This document shows, one piece after another, positions 1-8,457 of a DNA stretch of 64,000 bases. How positions within the stretch are numbered: position 1 is the stretch's first letter; every line of letters starts with the position of its first letter. The notes under the pieces are model-generated. The model saw only the letters and a program-made list of their open reading frames with translations, did no database searches and was not told the DNA's origin. The translations under genes and the position numbers were made by a program. The DNA lies in contig NZ_JBNDNA010000003.1 in the NCBI RefSeq assembly GCF_049856175.1, forward strand, positions 186,001 to 250,000. Direction: 5' to 3'. The DNA is from JB111 sp049856175. Lineage in GTDB: Bacteria > Actinomycetota > Actinomycetes > Actinomycetales > Actinomycetaceae.

Positions 1-339
1 GGGATGTCGAGCTCCATGCTCCAGGTCAACAAGGAGCTCGAGGAGTCGGCGATGGTCCACGGGGCGAGCCGGTTCCGGTCGATCGTCACGGTGACCGCGC
101 CCCTCATGCGCTCGGGCATCGGCTCGACCTTCGTCCTCATGCTCATGCTCTCCATGCGTGAGATGACCGTCCCGCTCTTCCTCTACAACACCAACACCCG
201 GCTGCTGTCGATCGTCATCTTCGACCAGTACGAGAACGGCGCGATGCAGAACGCCGCTGCCCTGGGGGTCTGGTACGTGCTCATCATCGGTGCGCTCGCG
301 GTGATCGCCGGTCGCCTCGGTGTCAAGAGCATCGCCTGA
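1..339 (+). CDS. ABC transporter permease, iron(III) type, C-terminal part
   Basis: The reading frame is open at the left edge, so the gene begins outside the window; 112 codons remain. The visible part contains the cytoplasmic EAA-loop typical of binding-protein-dependent permeases (HGASRFRSIVTVTAPL, about residues 20-35 of the visible part), followed by hydrophobic segments at about 40-60 and 85-105. The wording of the EAA loop and the neighbouring binding lipoprotein resemble AfuB/FbpB-type ferric-iron importers. It lies 46 bases upstream of the binding-protein gene on the same strand, so they are probably co-transcribed. The substrate is inferred from family resemblance only. Confidence 0.8.
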   Translation, partial: GMSSSMLQVNKELEESAMVHGASRFRSIVTVTAPLMRSGIGSTFVLMLMLSMREMTVPLFLYNTNTRLLSIVIFDQYENGAMQNAAALGVWYVLIIGALAVIAGRLGVKSIA

Positions 340-385
340 CCCCGCCACACGTCCACGCACGACCCATGCACCACAGGAGGATCAG

Positions 386-1489
386 ATGAAGAAGTCTCAG
401 CGTCGAGGCACCCTCGCAGCGGCAACCGTCGTCGCACTCACGCTCGCCGCGTGCGGCGGGGGAGACGGAGGGGAGTCGGAGGCGGACGTCAACGAGGACG
501 GCGACCTCGTGGTCGAGGGCCAGGTCATCGCCACGGCGGACCAGCTCGAGGAGGCGTCCGGTGAGAACGGGCTCGTCCTGTACACCGGCTCGGGCGAGAC
601 CGGCGAGCGCCAGCTACTCGAGCAGTTCACCGAGGACACGGGCCTGCCGGCCGACCTCGTCCGGCTCGTGCCCAACCGGCTGACCGAGCGCGTGCTGTCC
701 GAGCACGCCTCCGGCCAGCTGGGCAGCGACGTCATCCGGATCGACGGCTGGGACCTCGTCGAGCAGCTCGTCGACGCCGAGGTCTTCGTCCCGCACACCC
801 CGCCGGAGTCGATCGAGCTCCCCGAGGAGGCGATCCACGAGGACGGTGCCTACTTCATGTCCTACAACCGCCCGTACGTGTTCGCCTACAACAACCAGGT
901 CGCGGAGAGCGAGCCGACGTCGTGGGCCGACCTCTCACCGGAGAGCTTCGACCCCGGGCAGATCGGGGTCACCCAGGTCAACGTCGCCGGCTCGACGCAC
1001 CTGCTCCAGCGCTTCCATCTCGACGTCATGGGAGAGGAGTGGCTCGGCGGGCTCGCTGCGACCGAGCCACGGATCTTCGACTCCGCCTCCCCGCTCACCG
1101 ACTCCCTGGCCCGCGGCGAGATCCACGCCGGCGCCGTGCCGCTGACGGTGGGGCAGGTCGCCTACAACGACGGGGCACCCATCACGCTCGTCGTGCCGGA
1201 GGAGGGGTTCCCCGTCAACGAGTACATCGTCGGCCTGTCCGACGGTGGCTCGAGCCCGGTGACCGCGGAGATCTTCCTCAACTGGACCCTCTCGACGGCT
1301 GGGCAGTCCGCAGCCACGGAGATCGGTGACTACCCGATCAACCCGGAGGTCGGTGCGCCCACGATCGGTGACAGTGAGATGCCGCCGCTCGACGACGAGG
1401 GTGTCTATCGCGTGACGATGGACGAGTACCTCGAGAACGTCGATGCCGACACCGAGATCTGGCTCTCGCTCTTCGAGTACACGAGCTGA
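386..1489 (+). CDS. Extracellular solute-binding lipoprotein (Fe3+-type ABC importer)
   Basis: The product is a 367-residue secreted lipoprotein that should capture the ligand for the upstream permease. The ATG at 386 is chosen because an AGGAGG site precedes it by a few bases and the protein then begins with a lipoprotein signal: MKKSQRR, a hydrophobic core, and a lipobox ending in LAAC at about residue 22. The mature part begins with an acidic linker and continues with a type 2 periplasmic fold (LVLYTGSGETGERQLLEQF, about residue 75), as in AfuA/FutA and thiamine-binding relatives. A strong hairpin follows the stop. Iron is the likeliest ligand, but the metal-binding tyrosines cannot be assigned by eye. 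Confidence 0.8.
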   Translation: MKKSQRRGTLAAATVVALTLAACGGGDGGESEADVNEDGDLVVEGQVIATADQLEEASGENGLVLYTGSGETGERQLLEQFTEDTGLPADLVRLVPNRLTERVLSEHASGQLGSDVIRIDGWDLVEQLVDAEVFVPHTPPESIELPEEAIHEDGAYFMSYNRPYVFAYNNQVAESEPTSWADLSPESFDPGQIGVTQVNVAGSTHLLQRFHLDVMGEEWLGGLAATEPRIFDSASPLTDSLARGEIHAGAVPLTVGQVAYNDGAPITLVVPEEGFPVNEYIVGLSDGGSSPVTAEIFLNWTLSTAGQSAATEIGDYPINPEVGAPTIGDSEMPPLDDEGVYRVTMDEYLENVDADTEIWLSLFEYTS

Positions 1490-1510
1490 CCTCGGCTTCG
1501 CTCCGACGGT

Positions 1511-1542
1511 CCTCGGGCCCCGGCCGGCGCCGGGGCCCGAGG
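1511..1542 (+). terminator. GC-rich hairpin terminator after the binding-protein gene
   Basis: A perfect 14-bp inverted repeat (CCTCGGGCCCCGGC and its complement) with a 4-base CGGC loop lies 21 bases after the stop at 1489. There is no T-run, as is common in GC-rich actinobacteria. It should end the iron-importer transcript. Confidence 0.7.
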
Positions 1543-1666
1543 TGTGCCGTCGGTGGGGTGGCGCCAGCCGTGCCCGGGAGGCGCGGCGAGGAACCTGCGC
1601 GCTCCCACCGTCGGTGCACGCTCCGCGACGGCGGGGCGCACCCGCCCGGCCCCGGCGCGCGGGCGA

Positions 1667-1696
1667 ATGACACCGGTGTCGTTCTGCCCCTACCAT
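1667..1696 (+). promoter_or_regulatory. Promoter with internal palindrome ahead of DUF3263 gene
   Basis: ATGACA (1667-1672) and TACCAT (1691-1696) are separated by 18 bases and resemble housekeeping -35 and -10 boxes, with five and four matches to consensus. A perfect 12-bp palindrome, GACACCGGTGTC (1669-1680), overlaps the -35 box and the spacer, which is where a repressor would bind. Transcription would start near 1703, giving a leader of about 60 bases before the ATG at 1763. Confidence 0.5.
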
Positions 1697-1762
1697 GGCG
1701 GCCGAGAAGTATCCCCGGCCGTCGACCGGCCGGGGCGACGAGGGACGGACGAGGAGCGTGAC

Positions 1763-2068
1763 ATGTCGGCAGCGACGCCCGAGGCGGGCGCGGCGCGGAC
1801 CGGGGCGACCGGTGCGGCGGACGGCCTCACCGACGTCGAGGCGGGCGTGCTGGACGTCGAGCGGCGCTGGTGGCGCTACTCCGGTGTCAAGGAGACGGCC
1901 ATCCGGGAACGCCTCGGCATGAGCGGCACCCGGTACTACCAGATCCTCAACCAGCTCCTGGACTCCGAGGCAGCGCTCGCCCAGGACCCCATGCTCGTCA
2001 AGCGGCTGCGCCGCCTGCGGTCCGAGCGGCACCGCGAGCGCAGCGTCCGTCGCCTCCAGCTCCCCTGA
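1763..2068 (+). CDS. DUF3263 family protein
   Basis: This small actinobacterial protein has 101 residues. After a disordered Ala/Gly-rich N-terminus of about 25 residues comes a helical domain (VLDVERRWWRYSGVKE at about 33-48, then a helix-turn-helix-like ERLGMSGTRYYQILNQLL at about 51-68) characteristic of DUF3263, and a basic tail (RRLRSERHRERSVRRLQ). The tryptophan pair and the HTH-like segment suggest nucleic-acid binding; this is inference, as no function is established. The ATG at 1763 has GAGGAG six bases upstream. It precedes a LytR C-terminal-domain gene, a neighbourhood seen in other actinobacteria. Confidence 0.85.
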   Translation: MSAATPEAGAARTGATGAADGLTDVEAGVLDVERRWWRYSGVKETAIRERLGMSGTRYYQILNQLLDSEAALAQDPMLVKRLRRLRSERHRERSVRRLQLP

Positions 2069-2073
2069 GGCCG

Positions 2074-2110
2074 GGCCCGTGTCCCCTGAGCGAGGGTCCG
2101 AGCACGGGCC
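2074..2110 (+). terminator. Possible terminator between DUF3263 and LytR_C genes
   Basis: GGCCCGTG (2074-2081) and CACGGGCC (2103-2110) form an 8-bp stem around a 21-base loop just after the DUF3263 stop and just before the -10 box of the next gene. It is a weak candidate because the loop is long. Confidence 0.35.
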
Positions 2111-2134
2111 GCGACGCCGGGTAGCGTGACCCGC

Positions 2135-2755
2135 GTGAGCGCTCCCGACCAGTACCCCGAGGACGAGTTCGACGAGGCCGCGCGCAGCCGCGCGGCCCAC
2201 GGCTCGCACCGCGAGCGCGCGCGTCGCGCCTCGCTGCTCCCGCTCATCGCGGTCCTGGCCGCCCTCGTGGTGGTCGTCTGGGTGGCGGCGCTGCTGGTCG
2301 GCGGCGGCGGGGACGACGACGAGACCGCCACCGAGGGCCCCACGCCCACCGACGGTCCGGTGGAGTCGCCCACCGGCGAGGAGACGCCGTCCGGCGAGGC
2401 CGGGGAAGAGAGCCCGACCGACGGCTCGGCCGACGAGGAGTCGCCGAGCGAGGACGTCCCCGCCGGCGACGTCGACCTGGCGACCGACGTCGAGGTGCTC
2501 AACGGCGCACGGGTCGCCGGCATCGCGGGCCGCACGGCGGAGACGCTGGGCGCGGCCGGGTTCACGACCGTGACCACGGGCAACATCGGCGAGGGACCGC
2601 CAGAGGTGTCGACCGTGTACTACGCGGACCCCACGCTGGCGGCGACGGCGCAGGAGGTCGCCGACGCGCTGGGCATCGACGCCGTCGAGGAGGACGCGGA
2701 GCAGGCCGCGACGTCGTCGGTCGTCGTGGTGCTGCGCCCGGACTTCCAGGAGTAG
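2135..2755 (+). CDS. LytR C-terminal domain membrane protein
   Basis: The product is a 206-residue single-pass membrane protein. It has a basic cytoplasmic N-terminus, one transmembrane segment (LPLIAVLAALVVVVWVAALL, about residues 36-55), an acidic Ser/Pro/Thr-rich extracellular linker (about 60-115), and a LytR_C domain (VEVLNGARVAGIAGRTAETL onward, about 120-206). LytR_C domains occur in cell-envelope proteins of actinobacteria; the exact role here is unknown. The GTG at 2135 is preferred over the in-frame GTG at 2126, because a TAGCGT -10 box (2122-2127) overlaps the earlier codon and sits 7 bases before the later one, as expected for leaderless expression. Confidence 0.8.
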   Translation: MSAPDQYPEDEFDEAARSRAAHGSHRERARRASLLPLIAVLAALVVVVWVAALLVGGGGDDDETATEGPTPTDGPVESPTGEETPSGEAGEESPTDGSADEESPSEDVPAGDVDLATDVEVLNGARVAGIAGRTAETLGAAGFTTVTTGNIGEGPPEVSTVYYADPTLAATAQEVADALGIDAVEEDAEQAATSSVVVVLRPDFQE

Positions 2756-2891
2756 CGCCCGCCTCCCCGGCGATCCGGCCCGGCCGGACGTCGGCGCACG
2801 CCGCGAATTGGCTGGCGGCGGGCGGGCGCCTGCCCCAGGATGGGGCGATCCGGTGCCGAGAGCCGGACCGGCGAGGTACGAAGGAGGCGCC

Positions 2892-3071
2892 ATGTCGGAC
2901 CAGGACTCCCAGCCGACCACCGAGGACGTCAAGGCGAAGATGCGCGAGGCCCTCGAGCGGAAGAAGGCCAGGGGCGGTGCCTCGCACGGCGACGGCGGGC
3001 ACGGCGAGGGCAAGGCGCACGACGTCGCCGCACCCGACCTCAAGCGGACCTTCCGCCGCAAGTCGGGCTGA
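2892..3071 (+). CDS. DUF5302 family small protein
   Basis: The 59-residue protein is hydrophilic and charged (MSDQDSQPTTEDVKAKMREA, then ERKK, a Gly/His-rich stretch, and the C-terminal LKRTFRRKSG). Length, a starting TTEDVKAKMREALE-type helix and the basic end match the actinobacterial DUF5302 family, which has no known function. AAGGAGG (2881-2887) lies five bases before the ATG, which makes the start secure. It appears to be transcribed alone, with a small hairpin after the stop. Confidence 0.8.
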   Translation: MSDQDSQPTTEDVKAKMREALERKKARGGASHGDGGHGEGKAHDVAAPDLKRTFRRKSG

Positions 3072-3075
3072 CAGC

Positions 3076-3094
3076 CGGGCCGGACCCCGGCCCG
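3076..3094. terminator. Hairpin between convergent genes
   Basis: CGGGCCGG (3076-3083), an ACC loop and CCGGCCCG (3087-3094) form a short stem between the DUF5302 stop and the convergent gene ending at 3153. It could serve both directions. Confidence 0.5.
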
Positions 3095-3152
3095 CACCCA
3101 CGCGCACCGCGTGCCCGCCCACGCCGGTGCATCATCGGACGGTCGGGGGTCG

Positions 3153-4703
3153 TCAGTCGGACGACGGCGACCCCTGGCCGGACGGGATCTGAGCGGGCAG
3201 CTGCCCGGACTCCTCGAGGGCGAGGACCGTGAGCACGACGTTGGCCGCGGACCACGCGAGCGGTGCGACCGCCGCCGGCGAGCCGTCCGCGAGCACCTTC
3301 TCGGGGATGGCCCCGGACTCCGTGCGGTGGGACTCGATCCAGGCGAGGCGGCGCACGGCATCGTCGGGCCGGCCGTTCTCCGCGGCCACCCACGCGTACA
3401 GCGAGGTCTGCGGCGTCCAGGAGATGCCGTCCCGCCGCCAGCTGCTCCCGGGCGCCAGCCCACCCGCGGGCCGGGACATCTCCCCGGACGACACGAGCCA
3501 GGCCGTCTCGGCGCCGGTCGGGCCGGCGTCGGTGAACGGCGGCAGGAGGAAGGCCGTGGAGGCGTCGCGGCCCGACACGCCCCGGACGGCCGCCGTGGGG
3601 TCCCAGGACGCGTACCGCGTCCAGCCGTGCACCCCGAAGGTGGCCTCGAGGGCCGCGCGGACCTCCTCCGAGCGCTCCCGGGCCAGGTCGGCGAGCTCGT
3701 CCTCGCCGAGCGCCTCGAGCAGGGCGGGCGCGGCGGCGAGGCCCGCCCACTGGGGCGCGACCGCACCGAGCGGCAACCGGTCCTCGGGGATCTCCCAGTA
3801 GTCCGACGTGGGCGCCGGCAGGCGGCTCGGCGTGTCCGTGGCCTGGAGCACGGCGTCCACCGATCGCACGACGACGGGGGCGAGATCGGCGAGCACGGCG
3901 TCGCAGTCCTCGGCGGGCCCGCGCGGCGGCGCGCCGGTGTCCGCGGCCGGTGCGGGGTCGACGGCCGGGTGGCCCGCCTGCTCGCGGCAGGCGGCGACCG
4001 TCTCGCCCGCACCCCACAGGATCCAGCCCGGGCCGTCGCCCTGGGGTGGCCGGTCGTCCGGCGTCCCGGACAGGTCGGGCAGGTGCCGGGGGGCGAGCAG
4101 GCCGTCCTCCGAACGGGCCTCGCCGACGGCGACGAGGGCGTCCGCCGCGTCGCGGACATGGCCGGTGCGGGCGAGCGCGACCGCGACGAACGCGGTGTCG
4201 CGCGGCCAGACGTACTGCCACCGGGGGTGCCACGCGGCGAGCACCGCGCGCGGGTCCGTGTCCGCGACGGGTCCCGACGTGCCCCGACCCCCCTGGAGGG
4301 CGTGCAGGTCGAGCAGGGCACCCGCGGTCATCTCCTCCCACTGCGTGCCGGCGCCCGGCACGACGCCGCTCGCGAGCCAGGCCCGCTCACGGCTCGCCTG
4401 CAGGCGGGCGGCGGGCAGGTCCGTGGCGCGCGTCGGCACGACGACCCGCGACCCGGCGAGGTAGTCGGCGTCCCGACCGGCGGGCAGCGAGCGGACGAGC
4501 CCGTCGGCCCCGGTCCCGAGCCCGTCCTGGTAGAGCGCGATGTGGGTCGAGGTCCCACCCCGCTGTCCCTGGACGACGTTGGCGCCGGTGACCAGGGCCA
4601 GCGAGGCGAAGGTGACAAGGAGCGCGACCGTGAGGCGCAACCTGCTCGGACGGCCGATGCCGGCGCGCCGCCGGCTCGACGCGGACGGGCGTTCGGCGGA
4701 CAC
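3153..4703 (-). CDS. Membrane-anchored GH15-like (six-hairpin) glycosidase
   Basis: The 516-residue protein starts with a basic stretch and one hydrophobic anchor (LRLTVALLVTFASLALVTGA, about residues 22-41), and the rest should be extracellular. The body resembles glucoamylase/GH15 (alpha/alpha)6 proteins: a WPRDTAF motif at about residue 170, EDGLLAPRHLPDLSGTP near 205, and a late GAIPEKV with a Glu at the place of the second catalytic acid, about residue 470. Length and motif order fit, but the substrate cannot be named. The GTG start at 4703 has TAGGGT exactly six bases upstream, so the transcript is probably leaderless. It is divergent from groEL. Confidence 0.7.
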   Translation of the reverse strand: MSAERPSASSRRRAGIGRPSRLRLTVALLVTFASLALVTGANVVQGQRGGTSTHIALYQDGLGTGADGLVRSLPAGRDADYLAGSRVVVPTRATDLPAARLQASRERAWLASGVVPGAGTQWEEMTAGALLDLHALQGGRGTSGPVADTDPRAVLAAWHPRWQYVWPRDTAFVAVALARTGHVRDAADALVAVGEARSEDGLLAPRHLPDLSGTPDDRPPQGDGPGWILWGAGETVAACREQAGHPAVDPAPAADTGAPPRGPAEDCDAVLADLAPVVVRSVDAVLQATDTPSRLPAPTSDYWEIPEDRLPLGAVAPQWAGLAAAPALLEALGEDELADLARERSEEVRAALEATFGVHGWTRYASWDPTAAVRGVSGRDASTAFLLPPFTDAGPTGAETAWLVSSGEMSRPAGGLAPGSSWRRDGISWTPQTSLYAWVAAENGRPDDAVRRLAWIESHRTESGAIPEKVLADGSPAAVAPLAWSAANVVLTVLALEESGQLPAQIPSGQGSPSSD

Positions 4704-4757
4704 CGGGGCACCCTACGTGCGGGCGGCCCGTGGCCGCTGCCGGCCCGCCCCGGTCTC

Positions 4758-4784
4758 CTTGCACTCGACCACCGAGAGTGCCAG
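4758..4784 (+). promoter_or_regulatory. CIRCE operator 1 (upstream copy, degenerate)
   Basis: CTTGCACTC, nine bases, then GAGTGCCAG. This matches the HrcA-binding CIRCE consensus (TTAGCACTC-N9-GAGTGCTAA) in spacing and at 14 of 18 arm positions. It lies seven bases upstream of a better copy. Confidence 0.8.
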
Positions 4785-4791
4785 ACTCGGG

Positions 4792-4818
4792 TTAGCACTC
4801 TCGACCCGAGAGTGACAA
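4792..4818 (+). promoter_or_regulatory. CIRCE operator 2
   Basis: TTAGCACTC, nine bases, then GAGTGACAA. The left arm is a perfect CIRCE half and the right arm differs at two positions. HrcA bound here should repress groEL until heat shock. The two copies are 34 bases apart centre to centre, roughly three helical turns, so two HrcA dimers could sit on one face. Confidence 0.92.
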
Positions 4819-4934
4819 TCCACCGGCCTCGGTGAGGCCGCCCGCCGACGCGGGACATGAACGCGTCGTGCGGCGGTCGTCCGTCGCGGGCACCTCGGCC
4901 GGAACGCCACCACACCGTGGAGGAACACACCAGC

Positions 4935-6563
<1,629 letters not shown>

Positions 6564-6587
6564 TCCGCTGACGTCCACCCCCGGACC

Positions 6588-6631
6588 ACGACGGCGGGCC
6601 GTCTCCCACGCGGGAGGCGGCCCGCCGTCGT
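6588..6631. terminator. Bidirectional hairpin after groEL
   Basis: A 20-bp stem with a single G-T type mismatch and a 4-base loop (ACGC, 6608-6611) lies 25 bases after the groEL stop and ahead of the convergent lipoprotein gene. It should end both transcripts. Confidence 0.8.
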
Positions 6632-6687
6632 CGGTCCGTGGTGGTGGGCCGGCGGTCCGGCGACCTGGCGGCCCGGCGGTCCAGGGG

Positions 6688-7449
6688 TCAGGTGGCCCCC
6701 GGGAGCGCCTGCGCGGGCAGGACCTGCGCCGTGCTCGAGCAGAGCACGGTGATCGGCTCGGGCCGGTCCGTGATGGAGCCCAGCGTCTCGACGTCGAGCA
6801 GGACGAGCGGGAAGGAGCCCGAGCCGTCGTGGCTCGGCGCCGTGCCCAGGTCCCGGCCGCGTCCCGACGTCGTCGCTCCGCCGTGAGCCGCCGTGCCGTG
6901 CTCGATGCACACGCCCCACGACGACGGCGTGCGCGCGCCGTCGGCGAGCTCGAGAGGGAGCGGGGCGAACGCCCGGCTGACGTAGGTCTCGCCCGGCGCG
7001 AGCACGATGCCGCGCGCATTGAGGGGGATGACGGTCGCCGGCGCGGACCGGCTCGTCAGCCACGCCACGCCGCCGTCGACCTCGACGGCCGATTGGATCG
7101 AGGCCGGGTCGGCGGCCAGCTCCTCCGCGCCCGGGGCGGTGGCCCCGATGCCGCGCACGAGCAGCCGGTCCGTGTCGCCGGTGTTCGTCACCTCGTAGAT
7201 CGCCTCGAGGGTGGTCTGCGCCGGGTCGGCGGCCGCACCCGTCGTGTCGAGCCGGACCGTCATGCTCAGGCCCTCCGCGGAGGTCGTGCGGGCGACCGCG
7301 TCGCCGTCGTCGGAGTCCGGGCGCTCCACGGGCACCTCGTCGCCCGGCGCCCCCGTCGGGCCGGCCGGCGCGTCGTCGGCGCAGGCGCCGAGCAGGAGCG
7401 CGAGCAGGCCCGCGGTGACGGCGGCGACGGGGCGGAGGCGCGGGTGCAT
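6688..7449 (-). CDS. Secreted lipoprotein of unknown function
   Basis: The 253-residue protein begins with a lipoprotein signal (MHPRLRPVAAVTAGLLALLL, lipobox LLGAC, Cys at about residue 23), then an acidic Pro-rich linker and a compact domain from about residue 55. Segments such as LEAIYEVTNTGDTDRLLVRG suggest a beta-rich immunoglobulin-like fold. No enzyme motif is visible and I do not recognise the family. The longer frame up to 7533 is rejected because it would bury the signal peptide. CATCCT lies six bases before the ATG, compatible with a leaderless transcript. It converges on groEL and shares its terminator. Confidence 0.75.
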   Translation of the reverse strand: MHPRLRPVAAVTAGLLALLLGACADDAPAGPTGAPGDEVPVERPDSDDGDAVARTTSAEGLSMTVRLDTTGAAADPAQTTLEAIYEVTNTGDTDRLLVRGIGATAPGAEELAADPASIQSAVEVDGGVAWLTSRSAPATVIPLNARGIVLAPGETYVSRAFAPLPLELADGARTPSSWGVCIEHGTAAHGGATTSGRGRDLGTAPSHDGSGSFPLVLLDVETLGSITDRPEPITVLCSSTAQVLPAQALPGAT

Positions 7450-7556
7450 GGCGCAAGGATGCCAACGATCCGTGGCCCGTGGACCGGTTCCGGGAGTCCC
7501 TGCGAGCGCGGGCCCGCGCCGGAACGCGCGCACCTGCTCGGACGTCCGTGCCGGTC

Positions 7557-8330
7557 TCAGCCCGCGGCGTCGCCCGCGAGTGCCGTCCGGGCGCGATCGG
7601 CCACGGCGACGACGGCCGTGGCGAGTCGCGCGGTGAGCTCGGGCGTGGCGCGCACGCTCGGCATCGACATGGTGAGGGCGACGTGCTGACCGGCGACCCG
7701 GCCGATCGAGGCGCCGATCGCCGTCACACCGGACTCGGACTCGTTCTCGTTGAGGCCGTAGCGCCGGTGGCGGATCCGGGCGACCTCCTGCTCGAGGTCC
7801 GCCACCCGTACCCGCGACCGCGGTCCGGCCCCGCCGTCAGGGCCGAGGAGGGCGCGGACGTCCTCGATATCCAGCTCGGCGAGCATCGCCTTGCCGCCCG
7901 ACGTGGTCCAGGCCGGCATCGTCATCCCGGTGCGGGAGGTCACGCGCAGCCCCTGCGCTGACTCGACGCCGTCGACGAACGTCACCTCCGCGCCGCTGCG
8001 CACCAGCACGTGACAGGTCTCCCCGCACGTCTCGAGCAGCTGGTCGAGGAACGGCCGCACCACCTCGGCCACCGTGCCGCCGCGGCGGCTGATGCCGGGG
8101 GCGAGCAGCGCCGGTCCGGCGTCGTAGCGGCGGTCGGCGAGCTGGACCACGTAGTCGCGCGCGGCGAGCGTGGCGAGCAGCCGGTGGGTGGTCGACGGGG
8201 CGACCCCGATCCCCCGGGCGAGCTCGACCACGCCGAGCGGACCGTTCGTGCCCAGGGTGCCGAGCAGCCTGAGGGCACGGTCGACCGACTCGACGACGGC
8301 CGGCGCAGCCGACGCGTTGTTCCGTTCCAT
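7557..8330 (-). CDS. genR: IclR-family regulator of gentisate genes (GenR-like)
   Basis: The 257-residue protein has an N-terminal winged helix (about 10-75; the recognition helix lies in GVAPSTTHRLLATLAARDYV) and a C-terminal effector domain (about 85-250). It is divergent from the 3-hydroxybenzoate/gentisate operon, as GenR is in Corynebacterium glutamicum. The ATG at 8330 has TAGGGT six bases upstream (minus strand) and no ribosome site, so it is probably leaderless. A GTTCC-N7-GGAAT element overlaps its start codon, implying autorepression. Identification as GenR rests on context plus the operator; the effector is presumably 3-hydroxybenzoate or gentisate. Confidence 0.85.
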   Translation of the reverse strand: MERNNASAAPAVVESVDRALRLLGTLGTNGPLGVVELARGIGVAPSTTHRLLATLAARDYVVQLADRRYDAGPALLAPGISRRGGTVAEVVRPFLDQLLETCGETCHVLVRSGAEVTFVDGVESAQGLRVTSRTGMTMPAWTTSGGKAMLAELDIEDVRALLGPDGGAGPRSRVRVADLEQEVARIRHRRYGLNENESESGVTAIGASIGRVAGQHVALTMSMPSVRATPELTARLATAVVAVADRARTALAGDAAG

Positions 8331-8335
8331 GGAAT
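8319..8335. promoter_or_regulatory. GenR-type operator over the regulator start
   Basis: GTTCC, seven bases, GGAAT. The published GenR site as I recall it is ATTCC-N7(or N5)-GGAAT, so this matches at 9 of 10 arm positions. It contains the 10-bp palindrome TTCCATGGAA (8325-8334) and covers the regulator's start codon and presumed transcription start. Confidence 0.65.
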
Positions 8336-8350
8336 CACCCTAGACGGGTC

Positions 8351-8380
8351 TTGCGACTAATGGAATACGCGGTCTATGGT
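8351..8380 (+). promoter_or_regulatory. Promoter of the gentisate operon
   Basis: TTGCGA (8351-8356) and TATGGT (8375-8380) are separated by 18 bases. A GenR half site, TGGAAT (8361-8366), sits in the spacer. Transcription should start near 8387 and run through the monooxygenase and three downstream genes. The regulator could repress by covering the spacer or, as in Corynebacterium, activate when the inducer is bound. Confidence 0.65.
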
Positions 8381-8457
8381 CCCCGTAGGCTGACGTTCGT
8401 CGGCGCAGATGTAGCGCGCACCCGTGCGTGCGACACGGCTTCAACGAGGAGGCGCGC

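Noticed and set aside
935..4321. Minus-strand 1128-codon open frame
   Set aside because: It lies antisense to the binding-protein, DUF3263 and LytR_C genes and in another frame of the GH15-like gene. The composition is Arg/Pro/Ser noise typical of GC-rich shadow frames, and no domain is visible.
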